Assembly: GCF_001039355.2 (NCBI RefSeq)
Contig: NW_019775491.1
Location: 124,001 to 188,000 of the forward strand
Source of the DNA: Lingula anatina
Taxonomy: Eukaryota; Brachiopoda; Lingulata; Lingulida; Lingulidae
Reading direction: 5' to 3'
DNA length: 64,000 nt
Below the pieces are notes generated by a model. The model ran no database searches. It was not told the origin of the DNA and saw only the letters and a list, made by a program, of their open reading frames with translations. The position numbers and the translations under genes were made by a program. Each line of letters starts with the position of its first letter. The first letter of the stretch is position 1. This document shows, one piece after another, positions 11,175 through 23,129 of this stretch.

Positions 11175-12228
11175 GACCTTCTTGAATCTTGTTTTCAAAT
11201 AGAATATTTTAGATTTAGAAACATTTATGTGTCATTATTTTCTAACCAACGCGTGTTCATAGTATTGATGACAATATATGTTTTTCATACACCTGACATC
11301 ATTTTATGGTTGGAATCAGTTCTGCAAAAAAATTTTTCATGGTTCCTTTGATCATCCCTTCTATTTAAAATGTTTGTGCAAGCGCATGGTTTGCTATTAT
11401 TTCACAAAAAATATTCTTAATGCAGAGCTACAATGTACAAAACATGTTTTGGAGAGCCATGGTTTTAAACTGTTGAAAACGTGCACTTAGTATTGATCTG
11501 TGGAGACTAGAAATATCTAAGTGATAACACTGTAACTGACAATAGCATATTATATCCGATGATTATGTTTTATTACAAGAAGAAAACGATATTGAAGCCG
11601 CGTCGCGATGCCAATTAATGAATTGTGTTCCAAAATATATAATTTTAAAAAACAGTTGCATAAAGGAATAAGGTCTCAAACTGAAGAAATAATAAAAAGT
11701 TGTATATATGTGGGAAAACGAGGGAAGAAGAAGTAGAGAAAGACAAAGAACATTATACAACAAATCAACAACTGTACAATAACAAGCTCATCCAATTAAC
11801 TGAAAATAGAGTAAACTGAAGAACCATGATCGTCGATGTCTGCACCAGGTCTGACACATGGTGATGAAACGTAAAGACGTTTTGTTGACGGCTTGTGACT
11901 GATCATGTGGCTTTATATTCAATTCATTTCTGCACTGGTGCAAATATTATCATGAACTTGTAGAATATAATATAATATAATATAATATAATATAATATAA
12001 TATAATTGGTGCATTACCATTATGTAATTGGTATTTGCATTACCAGTTTGTAAATGAACAAATCTTTTTATATAATTGACAGATGTATTACATGTAGTAT
12101 AGATACTACTAAAATATTTTAACTAAACGGTGAAATACAACTTATTGGAGTGTTTACATATTAATCGTAAATAAATCATGCAATGTGCGGTAACAATCAT
12201 ATGTAATATATGCCTGTTACAATTTACA
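11175..12228. other. Intergenic with a TATAA satellite
   Basis: AT-rich sequence. It contains a pentanucleotide (TATAA)n microsatellite at about 11967-12006. The short frames here have no recognisable protein content. Confidence 0.5.
11967..12006. repeat. (TATAA)n microsatellite
   Basis: About eight uninterrupted copies of a five-base unit. Confidence 0.9.
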
Positions 12229-12921
12229 GAGAATATGCTAGGAGTTACCAAATTGAGCAACCACTTCATCTCTTTGTTTTAAACTGGAAACGGAGACTAA
12301 ACTATCTTTGTTGGCACTGTTATACATTTTGTATAATTTACAAAACATGTAGAGCACATGGGTTCTACAAGGTGATCACATCATCCCCTAAGAGACTACA
12401 CATTAGATTAGTTCTATACCTTTATGTATGGAGAGCAATGTCACTACAGACATATAAAGTTAATGTATGGCATCAGATGATAGATGATGGCTTGTATCTG
12501 TTATTACAGGGCAGAGTGGGTGAAGACACTGGGGAGTAAGTAAGTGCTTCATTTATTGATATTTCTGTTGGGAATGTAGTTAAGCGTTGAGTGACTTGAC
12601 TTTCATTTGGGTAAACTGACAATCAAAAACACGAGTATTAATATGTCTATATTTATATATGATGTTTCAAGCAGTCGATGGAAGCAAAGTGTTACAGAGA
12701 ATGAAGAAATGTATCCATGTGGTTACACCCGTGACTTTTGTCCTTGGTTTCACTGAGACTTGACTAATGTACATGTATATGTATTATGTTGGGATAGGCA
12801 AGTGGAACGAGATGCTCAGTTTACCTCCGAAAACGACATTTGGGGAAATGTGATTAAAAAACTGAGACCGAGTCGAAAATACTTCACATTGATTTTTCTT
12901 AACAAATTAGATGCACTTTAA
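12229..12921 (+). CDS. Weak candidate: two exon-like segments
   Basis: An open segment, 12229..12535, follows an acceptor-like TTTACAG and ends at a strong donor GA|GTAAGTAAG. A second, 12798..12921, follows GGGATAG and joins in phase, reading EQVERDAQFTSENDIWGNVI and on to a TAA. The second part looks like protein. The first is rich in Y, W, C and H and less convincing; only its last 26 bases (after a second acceptor at 12509) may be exonic. No family was recognised and there is no clear start codon. It may be a decayed gene or a chance frame. Confidence 0.22.
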
Positions 12922-14333
12922 GTAGGAGGGTGTGAGGGGTAGCCAAGGCAACGAAACCTAGATATGCTTGTAACTATTTGTAGATATTTTTAAGAAGTCG
13001 ATCGCTACCAGTTTTGCGTTTCATGAAGTTCCTTTAATAACCGCCAAATGAAAGAACCCCATATCATTATACCTGGTAATACCATTCTTATTGCAGGACT
13101 ATTCTCAGTGTAAATATTGCTGATTTCACTTGGCTTCAACCGAATAAAGTGCTCCATGCTTTTCTATCACTTCGTAAAAAATGTATTTTAGAAAATTTAT
13201 TAGGATGTAACATGCATTTGAGGTGAAAGCATGAATTGTTAAATAAATATATATGGCACTTAAGTATTTTCATTTTCACTATGAAAAAAAAAAAACTTCT
13301 TCTAGCGAAGCCGACTGTTGCGTATATTGATTTGCCGGCGCCCCTTCGGATGCCATCTTTCCGAGACAGTCGATTTTCTTTAAAGGCGCGAAAACGCGTA
13401 CTTTTGAAGCCTTTGTCGCTGTTTGCCGACATCGGCGTCTACCCAGAAACAAGGATACTTTCGTTTGCCTTCTCAGATTCGGAAAACAAAAAATCAGGTG
13501 CATTCTATTGCACAACTACAATGAAAGTTAACGTTATTCAGCTCATTTGTTTTCTCACGACTGTACGTGAATTCATGCAAGCTTTACCTGTCAAGGTTTC
13601 GGTACTTGCCGCCTTTTCGCAGAAGTGAATGTAAATATTAACCTTGTAATTTTTTAAAGTCGAGCGGATAGAAACTGATACACCTCTCTATCCTTTTATT
13701 TGTACTTAAATGATTTCACGACACAATTTCACATATGTTCTAAGTTTAATTATCAAATAGCATGATGAAAATGATGAATTTAAGTCAGACATACCCAGGT
13801 AGCGATCAACTTAGAGCGGGGTAAACAGGAGTACATGCCACTTACGATAAACGATTATAAATCGTTAAACAGACGTGCGCGGGGTTTTGCCGCAGAAAAA
13901 CAATTAACGGATTTTCGCTGCCTGTTACACAGTATTTACTAATCATTACGCTATGGCGTTTCAAACTGAAAAACCCACCATGAATGTCATCTTCAATAAT
14001 TATTATTTGGCTAAGTGGATCTGTGTGATGCTCATATTTCACGCCGTATCAATCTGCTGATATGCTGACAATTCATACCCCCCCCCCCATGTATCAAATA
14101 TGTATAGTAGTGTTAATTAACTAATTTCTCACTTTTGATGATCAACACAGTTATATTTTCGTTATTGCGACTATGATTTTAGCTATTAAAGTAACTACTA
14201 CTCTATCAAATATAATACGATTTATTGTAAGTAATAAGTTATATAGGTGACTGTACATTGGTCTACCGTCTAAAGGCAAATTTATATACAGAGAATAGTC
14301 TTAACAGTGGAAATGTTTTGGTAACATTCCATA
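12922..14333. other. Intergenic with one CpG-rich patch
   Basis: Mostly AT-rich. The exception is about 13310-13460, which is dense in CpG (GGCGCG, ACGCG, GCCGGCGCC) and has a GGAAAGATGGC start-like word on the minus strand. See the separate entry. A C-run lies at about 14080. Confidence 0.4.
13310..13460 (-). promoter_or_regulatory. CpG-rich patch, possible promoter or first exon
   Basis: This stretch is far richer in CpG than its surroundings. On the minus strand it contains AAGATGGC, which is both a strong start context and the YY1-type core. It is followed by 20 plausible N-terminal codons (MASEGAPANQYTQQSASLEE). The frame ends in a poly-T tract with no clear donor, and no downstream exons were found on that strand. 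The patch is real; its function is inferred. Confidence 0.3.
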
Positions 14334-14604
14334 GGGGCCATTCGGAACAGAAGATCTGAGGATCTACTGATCCATGGATCAAAAAAGGTAGACCCTACAT
14401 GAAAAAAGAGCCAACTAATCTGCTGATGGTCTCCCCACCTCCACATTTGCCGTTCTTGCAGGGGTCTAGTAATTAAACTTCAGAGCCGTGATTTAACCTG
14501 TTTAATGGCCCGGGGATTAGCCAGCTCTTAGAACTTTCATGTAGGGTCTGCCATATTTGATCCGAGGATCTGTAGACCCTTGGATATTCTGTTCTAAATG
14601 GCTC
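14334..14604. mobile_element. ~270-bp foldback MITE (PIF/Harbinger-like)
   Basis: The left end GGGGCCATTCGGAACAGA pairs with the reverse complement of the right end, GAGCCATTTAGAACAGA. Pairing continues through CTAC.GATCC..GGATC, AGACCCTACATGAAA and GAGC. The outer trinucleotides are ATA on the left (14331-14333) and TTA on the right (14605-14607), one mismatch from a TTA duplication. The CCATT motif in the ends is shared with the elements at 10907 and 14915. Confidence 0.65.
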
Positions 14605-14914
14605 TTACACTGGTTGCATGATATAAATATTATTATTGCAACTACAAGAAAAGTAAAAATCTAATAATACATTTACTACTAAAATAGTATGAAATGTATA
14701 ATATTTTCCCTAAAAATTTTCATTTAAAAATAAAAGAGCTTTTCTTACAAATATATAAAATGATGATTATCATTTTAGCATTACATGCTACAAATCACCT
14801 TTAAAATGTCACCTTTAAAATGGTTTTAAATTTGAATTTATGGGCAACTCACAGACCATACACTGTAGAAGTTTAGGTGCCATTTTTCATCCAGTAACAC
14901 AAACTTAAGTCTTA

Positions 14915-15172
14915 GACCCCATTCCATACCTAGATTGATCTAGCAGGACCGACCCATCTCCGAGGGGTTTCCTGCTAAATTACGTTCAGCTTAAATGGTT
15001 CTGATGTCTGGAGTGCTTACTGGAGCTGTTTTTTTTTTTTGGGGGGGGGGATAATTATCATTTAGCAGCTACAGTAGGCGTGCCATACTAAGTCGCTTAA
15101 TCTGGACGCAATTTGAATCCCCTTGGAGAAGGGTTGATCCTGCTAGATCAATCTAGGTATTGAAATTGGGTC
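14915..15172. mobile_element. 258-bp foldback MITE with perfect TTA duplication
   Basis: The left end GACCCCATTCCATACCTAGA pairs with the right end read backwards, GACCCAATTTCAATACCTAG, and both run on through ATTGATCTAGCAGGA and CTCC.AGGGG. This is the best-preserved pair of arms in the window. TTA lies exactly at both edges (14912-14914 and 15173-15175). The interior has a T-run and a G-run and the words AGCAGCTACAGTAGGC. A diverged copy of that interior occurs near 20516. Confidence 0.72.
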
Positions 15173-15175
15173 TTA

Positions 15176-16606
15176 TACTGAAGATATACACAGCTTAAGC
15201 ATGCATGCAATTTGCCAATGTCAAGAAAGCTCCTAAAGCAATATACATTAAAATGGGAAATACATATGAATATGATTTAAACTACAATATAGCATAAATT
15301 ATAATACAGATTACTGACTGTCATACAACAATGTGTCAAATCTGTCAAAGTAACAAAAGGTTAATATTCCTAAAATACTTTATCAATATGTTACCTCAAA
15401 ATTGAAATCTGCCAAAAGTGAAAATAAAACAGCCATGCTATCAAATGAGTATTGCCTAAATCAAATATAACAGTAAAAATGGTGTTTGTACTGCCATACT
15501 TATTAATCTCCAAGAAAATATCATAAAATAAATTGCTTCTATGTTTATTGGTCCCTAGAAGATTGGACCCTGTCTTAATAAGGCACGGCATGTGCAATAT
15601 GCGTCAAGCTGTTCGCCACCAATTTATTTAAAAAATGTCCATGAAATTCTTCATTTGTCAGCCTATATCAATTATATTCATTTATCTTAATACTTTTGAA
15701 CAAGTCCTTTAGCACTGCACTTCCCAACTGCCAATAATGAAATCTTTCTATCAATCTCTATCAATTTAGTCAGGTAAAGATTGGCAATTCGATACTTTTA
15801 TTCCCTACTTTTCAGTTAAGTTTGACCATGGAAGTGCAACTATAATATCTGAACATCTATCTAAATGCCAGTCTCGTATTAGCCACTAAAGACTGCACAT
15901 CAATAATCAAGCGCTGATAATACTTGCACCTTATGATTACAAAGTGTAGAATTTGCTAGAACTAGAACACATTATCAACTGAAGATGGTTAAACCTTCAG
16001 ACAATGTTCATCATGTAGGACACCTTGTCTCCTCTGTGAACATAAGTTAACAGATTCACTTTAAATACACATCAATAATTTATCTACAAAGTTTGTATAT
16101 CTGTAACAAACACTTTGGAATAAATGGTAAAACTTCAAAAATAGTTCATCCATGTAATATGTAGTTCTTAAATATACACAAAAGAATTTTTCACTGAACT
16201 GTTCAGGGTTGACTTCACAAGTGGGTTTAAGTTTGTTTATTCATGAGGACAAGTTTACATCAAAATCAAAACCTGGTTTCTCCATATGGGTTGCCATACA
16301 AATAACTCACCTTAATTCAAAACAAGATCAAAGGCAGAATTAAGACTTAATCACAGGTGTGAAATCAGCCCAAAACCAGGCTATAAAGAACAAAATTTCT
16401 TATTATCTATAGAGTTAAAGACTAGAACTTCCAGTACCTAAAAATTTCAAAATAAATGATAAAAAATAATATGAGCTACAACAGTAAATAAATGAAAAAA
16501 ATTAATAAAATGAATAAAATAAGACAAATATGAATGATCATATACAGTATCTTCCTACAACACAAACATGGCAATGGACTTGCCAAACATGCATCTTGTT
16601 GTTAAA
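15176..16606. other. 3' flank of the CARD-TRAF gene
   Basis: AT-rich. Part of it (roughly 16200-16606) is likely the 3' untranslated region of the minus-strand CARD-TRAF gene, because an AATAAA on that strand lies at 16241..16236. No other gene was recognised. Confidence 0.4.
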
Positions 16607-19600
16607 CTAGTCAGATACTTGAACTTCTACTCTTATTCTATCATGAGAAATATATAAATATTGTTTCTTTTCAAGAAACTCATATCTAACAAACTTGGGC
16701 ACACCATAAGCTACAAATGAATCCTCAGTGGGGATTGGGTTTTCAATCTCGGTATCAGGGTCATATTGCAGTTCGTATACAATATGGCGTTTCTGCTCAC
16801 TCTGGTCCAAAATCTTAATGGTCACATTCTGCTTGAAAGGCCAGTCAAGCTTACCATCATTAATTACTGGCAGCAGAACAAAGAAGAGAGACACAAACCC
16901 CCTGCTTTCCTCACCATCCCCATTCAAGTACATCTGCAGCTGCATTTTGTACCCAGATTTGTTATTGGTATAGAAAACTGGACTAATAATTGACTCCACA
17001 AGATTTTTACGAACTGCACCGAGATAATTTGTCACTGGGTACACATCCCATTGAAAACATTCCTCCTCGCCAGTGTTATCAATCAATATCTCATCTTGCA
17101 TTACTTTGTCCTTTTCACCAAATGTAATGTTTTTTCCAACTACCACATTGCCTGCAATAAATAGAAATATAATGGGCACTGATAAAGAGTATTAAGTACG
17201 TAAGTATCTAAAATTTTCTAAATCACTTTCAGAATGATGAAAAAAATTGCATGCACTATGTGTTTGCCATATAACGTCTTACATTTCTCTTCTAATATCA
17301 CTGTTGAGTTCATATTTCTACAATTACAAATTTCATGTTTAAAAAATTATGACTCGACTTTTTCCGCCTACATGTTGTATCTCTTTCATGTTGCATCTCA
17401 CACAAACCAATTCATAGAAACATATAATATTTACCAGTCATATTGGACAGAGTCAGCACATTCTTCAGGGCTGGTTTAAAAAGTTGAGTTTTCTTTCCAG
17501 CCACAGGTTTCTTTGAAGCTGCTGGAGTCCCGGTGGTTTCTATTTCATGCTGACTTTCAGGGGTAGGGAATGGATGAAATGCTATTCAAAAAAGAACAGG
17601 TAAGTATGACTTTATAACATTCTAATATCTTACCCATATTTGGAAATCACTAACTTGCCAGTTAAAATAACTAAAAATAACAAGAGAATATATATACATG
17701 AAGTCAAAACTGTATCTAAAGGAACCATAAGTTTCATGTTTTTTTCTCCAACACAATTCTAATTTCCTTTAAAAGGGAGTCAAAATTTATTAACAGTTAT
17801 ACTAACCAGATGAAACTGCTGGACTTGTGTTGTTATTAACTGAATAACTTGTGTTTCTCATTTCATCAAGTATTCCCTTTGTGACAGAATTCTGTTTCTG
17901 TAGAGAGTCAACAGTACTTTTGACAGAGTCAAGGTCAGTTCTTATTGAAAATAGGGATGTCTGAAATGGAAATAATAAGTTGTATCACCAACAACAGACA
18001 AGGTTTTGGATTACATGATTAAAAGGGAACAAATGATAAGGTGGACTTATGACAGATAATCAGAAGGCACTTCAGGTAGAAAATCAACAAGCAAAAATGT
18101 CCGATTCCCAATTTAAATTGTGCTAAAATTATGCCTGCAACAATAATTCTGGAAGGCAGTGATTTTATGATTTATCTGATATATATATATGATATACATA
18201 GATATGTCTTTACCTTGGTTTCCTTGTGTTTTTTCTCGCAACATTTACTGTGCAAATCCAAATGGGAGCAAACAGCTTCTTTCCTATGAGCCCCAAGATC
18301 AGCTGATTTTCCCTTGAAAAATTGCATATTTAAATGTAGAAGATCACTTTAGTGTGAATCATTAAATGGAACTTGCCACGTTAAAGAAAATCAAAATTTT
18401 AACAGCAATTGCGGCCTTTACAAAATCAATTAAAAGTACTGTGTAAACAAAACTAATTCTAAAATATAAAAGAATTATCGGTTCATGCCCAGTTTCTATT
18501 AGAACAATGAGTAATCCCTGTGACTTTGAAGAAAAATGGTGAAACTGGCAGTAAAAGAAATGACAGTAAACTAAATGTAAACAGCTCAAGCTTCTGCTTG
18601 TGTGACAGACAAAGGTGAGAGCAATATATATTTAAACACTACTACTAAATCTTGGCTTTTAAATTTGAATATCAAATTATACCTACTGCATAAGTACATC
18701 CAACCAAGACAAAGTGACACTTGCTGTCTTGAGTATCATAATGTTTCTCAATGTGTTCATCCAACTGAAATAGTATTTCAGAAATAAATACATTCAAAAC
18801 AAAACAATTCCAGCTATTGTTTAAACAATGGAAATTCTTTCTAAATGCACATAAATCACTATTAATGTTATAAAATGAAATTACTACTGACTTTGCCAAA
18901 GCAAATTTACTAAAGTTCACTTTTGACGGGGAGACCATAATTTCTTAAACAAATTTTTCACTATTATTACATAATTCAATTTGAAAGTAAATTTTAGAGA
19001 TTTAAATTAAATATGTTATGCTGGCTTTATCATCAAAAAAATCTGATGATCTGACATACTGATCTTAAAAACTTATATTACATACTCCACTATTGCCTCC
19101 TTAATAAAATAAATTGTGACCAGAAAACAACTAAGTAATGGACAGCTGAAAAACTGGCAGCTCAGAACATCAGGATGCTCCTCTTTTTGAAAAGTGTATT
19201 TATATCAAAGTTAGTATATATAAAGAAAAACAACTCCGACATCTCCTACTTTAAAATATGTGCATATTCAGGTACACACACAAACACACACACACACAAA
19301 AAAATTAATTTATGAGTGATCATGACAACAGTATACCTGTCCTTGTGCCACTGTTTCTGAACACACTGGACATCCAGTTTTCCTCACTTTACAGGTGCTC
19401 ACATGCTAAAAGAGGGAAATTGTACAAAGAAAAATGTTATTTTCAGATTACTTCAATTTATCCTCATTTGAGACTGATGTAAACATCTGTTAGATAATGT
19501 GCTTTAAGTAAGAAAAGATTGAATCATTACAAAAATTGTTAAAAAATGATCTACTAACTGCTACAAACAATTTGTATATAATTGTAAGGGTGCTAAATTG

Positions 19601-21363
19601 AACAATGCATGCAGTCAGAATAATGGCGGTTATGCTGTACATAAAAATAGTACACAACATTTTATTACATAAATTTCAGTTCAAAAACAGAATCAAAAAT
19701 ACCTGTCCAAAAGCAATGAGTGGCACTTCATTTTCGCAGTGAGGGCATTGCTGTGGCCTGTATGCACAATTGTTGGCGTAGTGAGTTTCTAACTCTTCTG
19801 GTGGAACTGACTGACAACAACCTTTGTCGTGGTATTTACAAAGAACACTGTTCTGTAATCATGATGTCCCAAATTATATGTAACATCTCAATATAAAAAC
19901 CACTATATTCCTCAATCAATGTTATACAAATTCCCAAACATTTTCTTATCCTACATCTCAATCCAGTTCACAAATTTAAGATCAATGATAGATGAGTAAG
20001 AAAAAATTGCTTTTTTCCAAGAAAAATTCAATCTGGCAAGAAAATGCCAAATTATAGGATACCTTTAAGGTTACCAAATCTACACAGTTGTTTGTGATCC
20101 TAATATCATGATTCCTTTTGCTTTCAGGTCATACCGTACTAATGGACTTATAAGATGACGCAAAATACAAACATACACATTTTGACAACTAAATCATTCA
20201 CTTATTTTTCTATGAAAAACAAATTATGCAAAACCTAAAATATCAGTCACTGTGGCAAAAGTTTAATATACCAGATGGTTAAAAAAATACATACTACACC
20301 CTGAAGCTGCTTTAATGTGGGACTTCCCCTGGGACTAGATGATGAGACACTGCTTGTTGGAGAACTGCGATTAAGGTTTTTGTAAGATGCCTTGTACTTT
20401 GGTGATGGACATGACCCACTGCTCTGTGACCTCCTTCCTGTTATAGTTAAAGATATGTTTAAGACACAAAATATAATTTTCAGATACAAATAAAATGATA
20501 ATTAATTACTCCCTAGCAGCTTCAGTAGGCATGACAGACATCTAAGCTGCTTAAGATAGCAAGCATCACATGATATGTAAAAAAAAAAATTAATCCAGCC
20601 AGGGTAACCAGCCTCTATTAAAAACTCTTGATAAATTCTACACTAAGGAAAAGATTGAAAACCTACTTTTATGTCCCTTAGATGGTCTAGCTGTTTTATC
20701 TTCTTCCATCAACTCTAAATGGAAAAATTTTTTTAAATAAGAAATATGTCCAAAATTAAACAAGCACATACAAGTTCTTGAATACATTTCAGATAAAATT
20801 AATTACAGTAGGCCAAAGTAATTTGATCATTTCTTTCATTGTTATTATTATCATCAAAGTCATTATCATTACTTATGAAAGTGGATATAATGGTGAATCA
20901 AAGCCGTTTTTGTTGAAATCAATCAAAAACATTGTAATGTTTTAATGCATTCATGACTAAGACAATTTAATAGATCCTGTAGAATATAATCAAAGGTCCA
21001 AGAAGGAGGACCCATAGAAAATACTTATTCCGCTATAATATGATCAGCAAGTAGAACATGTATGTGTATACCTGTCAGAGTTGCATCAAGTTTATCTGCT
21101 ACATGTTCTTGTCCTTCTTTTATCAGTGCTCTTCTGAGAACATCATAAAAATGTGGCGGACCATGTGCAGTTAGATGATCAATCAACCATTCTGAACCCT
21201 CTCTCCTTGTTTGTAAGGCCTTGAAATCGGCATGGTCTCTTGGTGTTACAACTCTCTCTTGAAGTAGGTAACTTATCAGATGCTCACTTTTTAATTCTTC
21301 CACCAAATCTACCCGATTCTTTTTCAGAGTTTCTTTGTACATTAAATTCTTTCTTTCATCCAT
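16607..21363 (-). CDS. CARD-TRAF adaptor protein, 574 aa, no RING (10 exons)
   Basis: TRAF proteins are cytoplasmic adaptors that link receptors or CARD platforms to ubiquitin and NF-kB signalling. Exons: 21363..21072, 20714..20667, 20437..20295, 19852..19703, 19405..19337, 18764..18687, 18312..18214, 17960..17807, 17581..17435, 17151..16607 (1725 bases, all phases agree). Residues 1-95 are a CARD-type helical bundle (VEELKSEHLISYLLQERVVT, REGSEWLIDHL, VLRRALIKEGQEHVADKLDA). About 98-160 is a Ser/Pro-rich linker. About 162-293 holds TRAF-type zinc fingers with Cys/His pairs (GCCQSVPPEELETHYANNC, YRPQQCPHC, GCPVCSE, CCEKKH). About 294-345 is a coiled coil (IRTDLDSVKSTVDSLQKQNS). About 394-574 is the TRAF-C/MATH domain (SPVFYTNNKSGYKMQLQMYL, NGDGE, LDWPFKQNVTIKILDQ, GVPKFVRYEFLE). 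The RING present in most TRAFs is absent, with the CARD in its place. It is divergent with the SLC25 gene. Confidence 0.88.
19277..19304. repeat. CA-rich microsatellite in a TRAF intron
   Basis: A short imperfect (CA)n run followed by an A-run. Confidence 0.7.
20516..20561. repeat. Diverged foldback-element fragment
   Basis: AGCAGCTTCAGTAGGCATGA followed by CTAAGCTGCTTAA resembles the interior of the element at 14915 (AGCAGCTACAGTAGGCGTGC, then CTAAGTCGCTTAA). It is probably a decayed relative, inside an intron of the TRAF gene. Confidence 0.4.
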
Positions 21364-22872
21364 GGCCTATGTAATTATAAATAAAAAAGAGAACTGAAAG
21401 GTACATGAATATTTTATACATTTGAATATATTCTGAAGTGACAATGTCATGTCAGTATCTTGCAAAATGTCATATCTTTCCCAATTAACACCTTTTAAAA
21501 TGATAATAAATAACCCTCAAATAAATGTACCTGGTGTCTATTTTTCTTTTCTGAAATGTTCAGGAAACACAATACAATTTGTTTGGAGTGCAGGCCAAGA
21601 GACAAACTAAGTAATGATTTGTGAATGAAAATATTTTTTAAAGAAAAATTAGATTGGGCATGGAAATCCAGTAAATCTGCAATTAAGAAAATATATGGCT
21701 TTTCTGAAAGGTTTCTGACTCTCAATTACTGGTGCCCTGGACCTTATGTACAGTAATAATTAACGATCAATCTTACAGGTAGCAAACTTTGAATTAACGA
21801 CCTAAAACGTATACGGTTTTCGCCACAACTTTAAGTTTAATCTTCACTTGGCTTTGAAGGCGAGTGAAAAGAATTTTACGTCATGCTATCCTACATCTGA
21901 AAAGTTAGCCTTTACGCTGTTTGCTCTGAAAACGATCGTCCTAAGAAATATGGAGTTTACTGACAATAAACACTCCATCCACGATCCTTTCAACATATTA
22001 GCGACTGGCGATAATATGTTAGCTAGCACTGATTATTGAAACCCGATATTGTTTTTTTTTAATCAAAACTTGGACATAATAACGAAATAACGTTATTATG
22101 TCCAAGATCAAAACAATTTTAAAGCCAATAAAGGACGACGTGAGTTAAATCATGGTAGATCTATTTATTTAACATAAAATAGTTTCAGCGCAGCTTATCA
22201 CAATCAGTATCAGTGTACCAGCAAAGATACTACAGACTCCAAATGAGTCGACTAAACTGGATAAAATGAATAAATGAAAATAGCCTACCCTGCTTGCTGC
22301 ATGCCATTAAAAGCTTATTTGTAGAATTTGCGGCGTGCCGTTATCTTATTTGGTTCCCTTCCCTATCTTTACACTGCAATAGGGAAACGATTGATGATCA
22401 GAACGATTATTGCAAATTTTACTTAGTACTTATTTATACCTTTTTATGATTCAAGAGATAAATTCATTAAACTATATCAAATGTTAGCTTTAGGATATCT
22501 CTTCGTCTTTTTTTTTATCTCTCACTTGTGGGGGGCGTATGTTTGGACATCAAAGCAGCCACGGGGATTCCCCCCTAATACGGGTACTTAGTAATACATT
22601 AATGCTGTCACAGTAAGAATTAATATATATTTTCAAATGGATATATTTGTATTTTCAATTACAAAATCCATATACGATTAATAATAATGTCCTGTTATTT
22701 TTTAAAACGGTGTTACCTCTTCATCTAGGTCAAGGCCACCAGCTGTAAACACAGCGTGACCTAGTTAGTGTAATACATGCAGGAAGGCAATTTTAGTACT
22801 GTTGTTATACCAAAATAAGACAAATATGAAGGTTGTGGGTTATTGATACATTTTTTCGCACTATTTGGCATC
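21364..22872. promoter_or_regulatory. Divergent intergenic region, CARD-TRAF / SLC25
   Basis: About 1.5 kb separates the start codons of two genes transcribed away from each other, so both promoters should lie here or in 5' leader introns. It contains an almost perfect palindrome at 22069-22106. No TATA box was assigned. Confidence 0.5.
22048..22117. repeat. Palindrome with perfect 16-bp arms
   Basis: CTTGGACATAATAACG (22069-22084) is followed by a 6-base loop and its exact inverse (22091-22106). Short outer arms, ATTGTTTT and AAAACAAT, extend the hairpin. It could be a very young small foldback element or a regulatory palindrome in the shared promoter region. Confidence 0.75.
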
Positions 22873-23084
22873 ATGACACATAACGAGGAGCGTGCTCATT
22901 GGATCAAAGAGGGCTTTATAGGCCTTGGAGGTAACAACGCAAACGTATTTCTAATTTATTTTAGTATAATAATATAAATAATAATGACAAAGGTAAGTAT
23001 CTATTATTTTTATCGAAATTAGTATCATTAGTTAATTGACCTTGGAGGTAACAATTCCAACATAATTCTAGTCTTTTTTAGTGT

Positions 23085-23129
<45 letters not shown>

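Noticed and set aside
10904-11185. Overlapping 65- and 73-codon frames on opposite strands
   Set aside because: They are mirror images produced by the foldback element at 10907-11171.
13236-13628. 130-codon plus-strand frame
   Set aside because: It crosses an A-run and the CpG patch, with no domain content; open length is explained by GC-rich composition.
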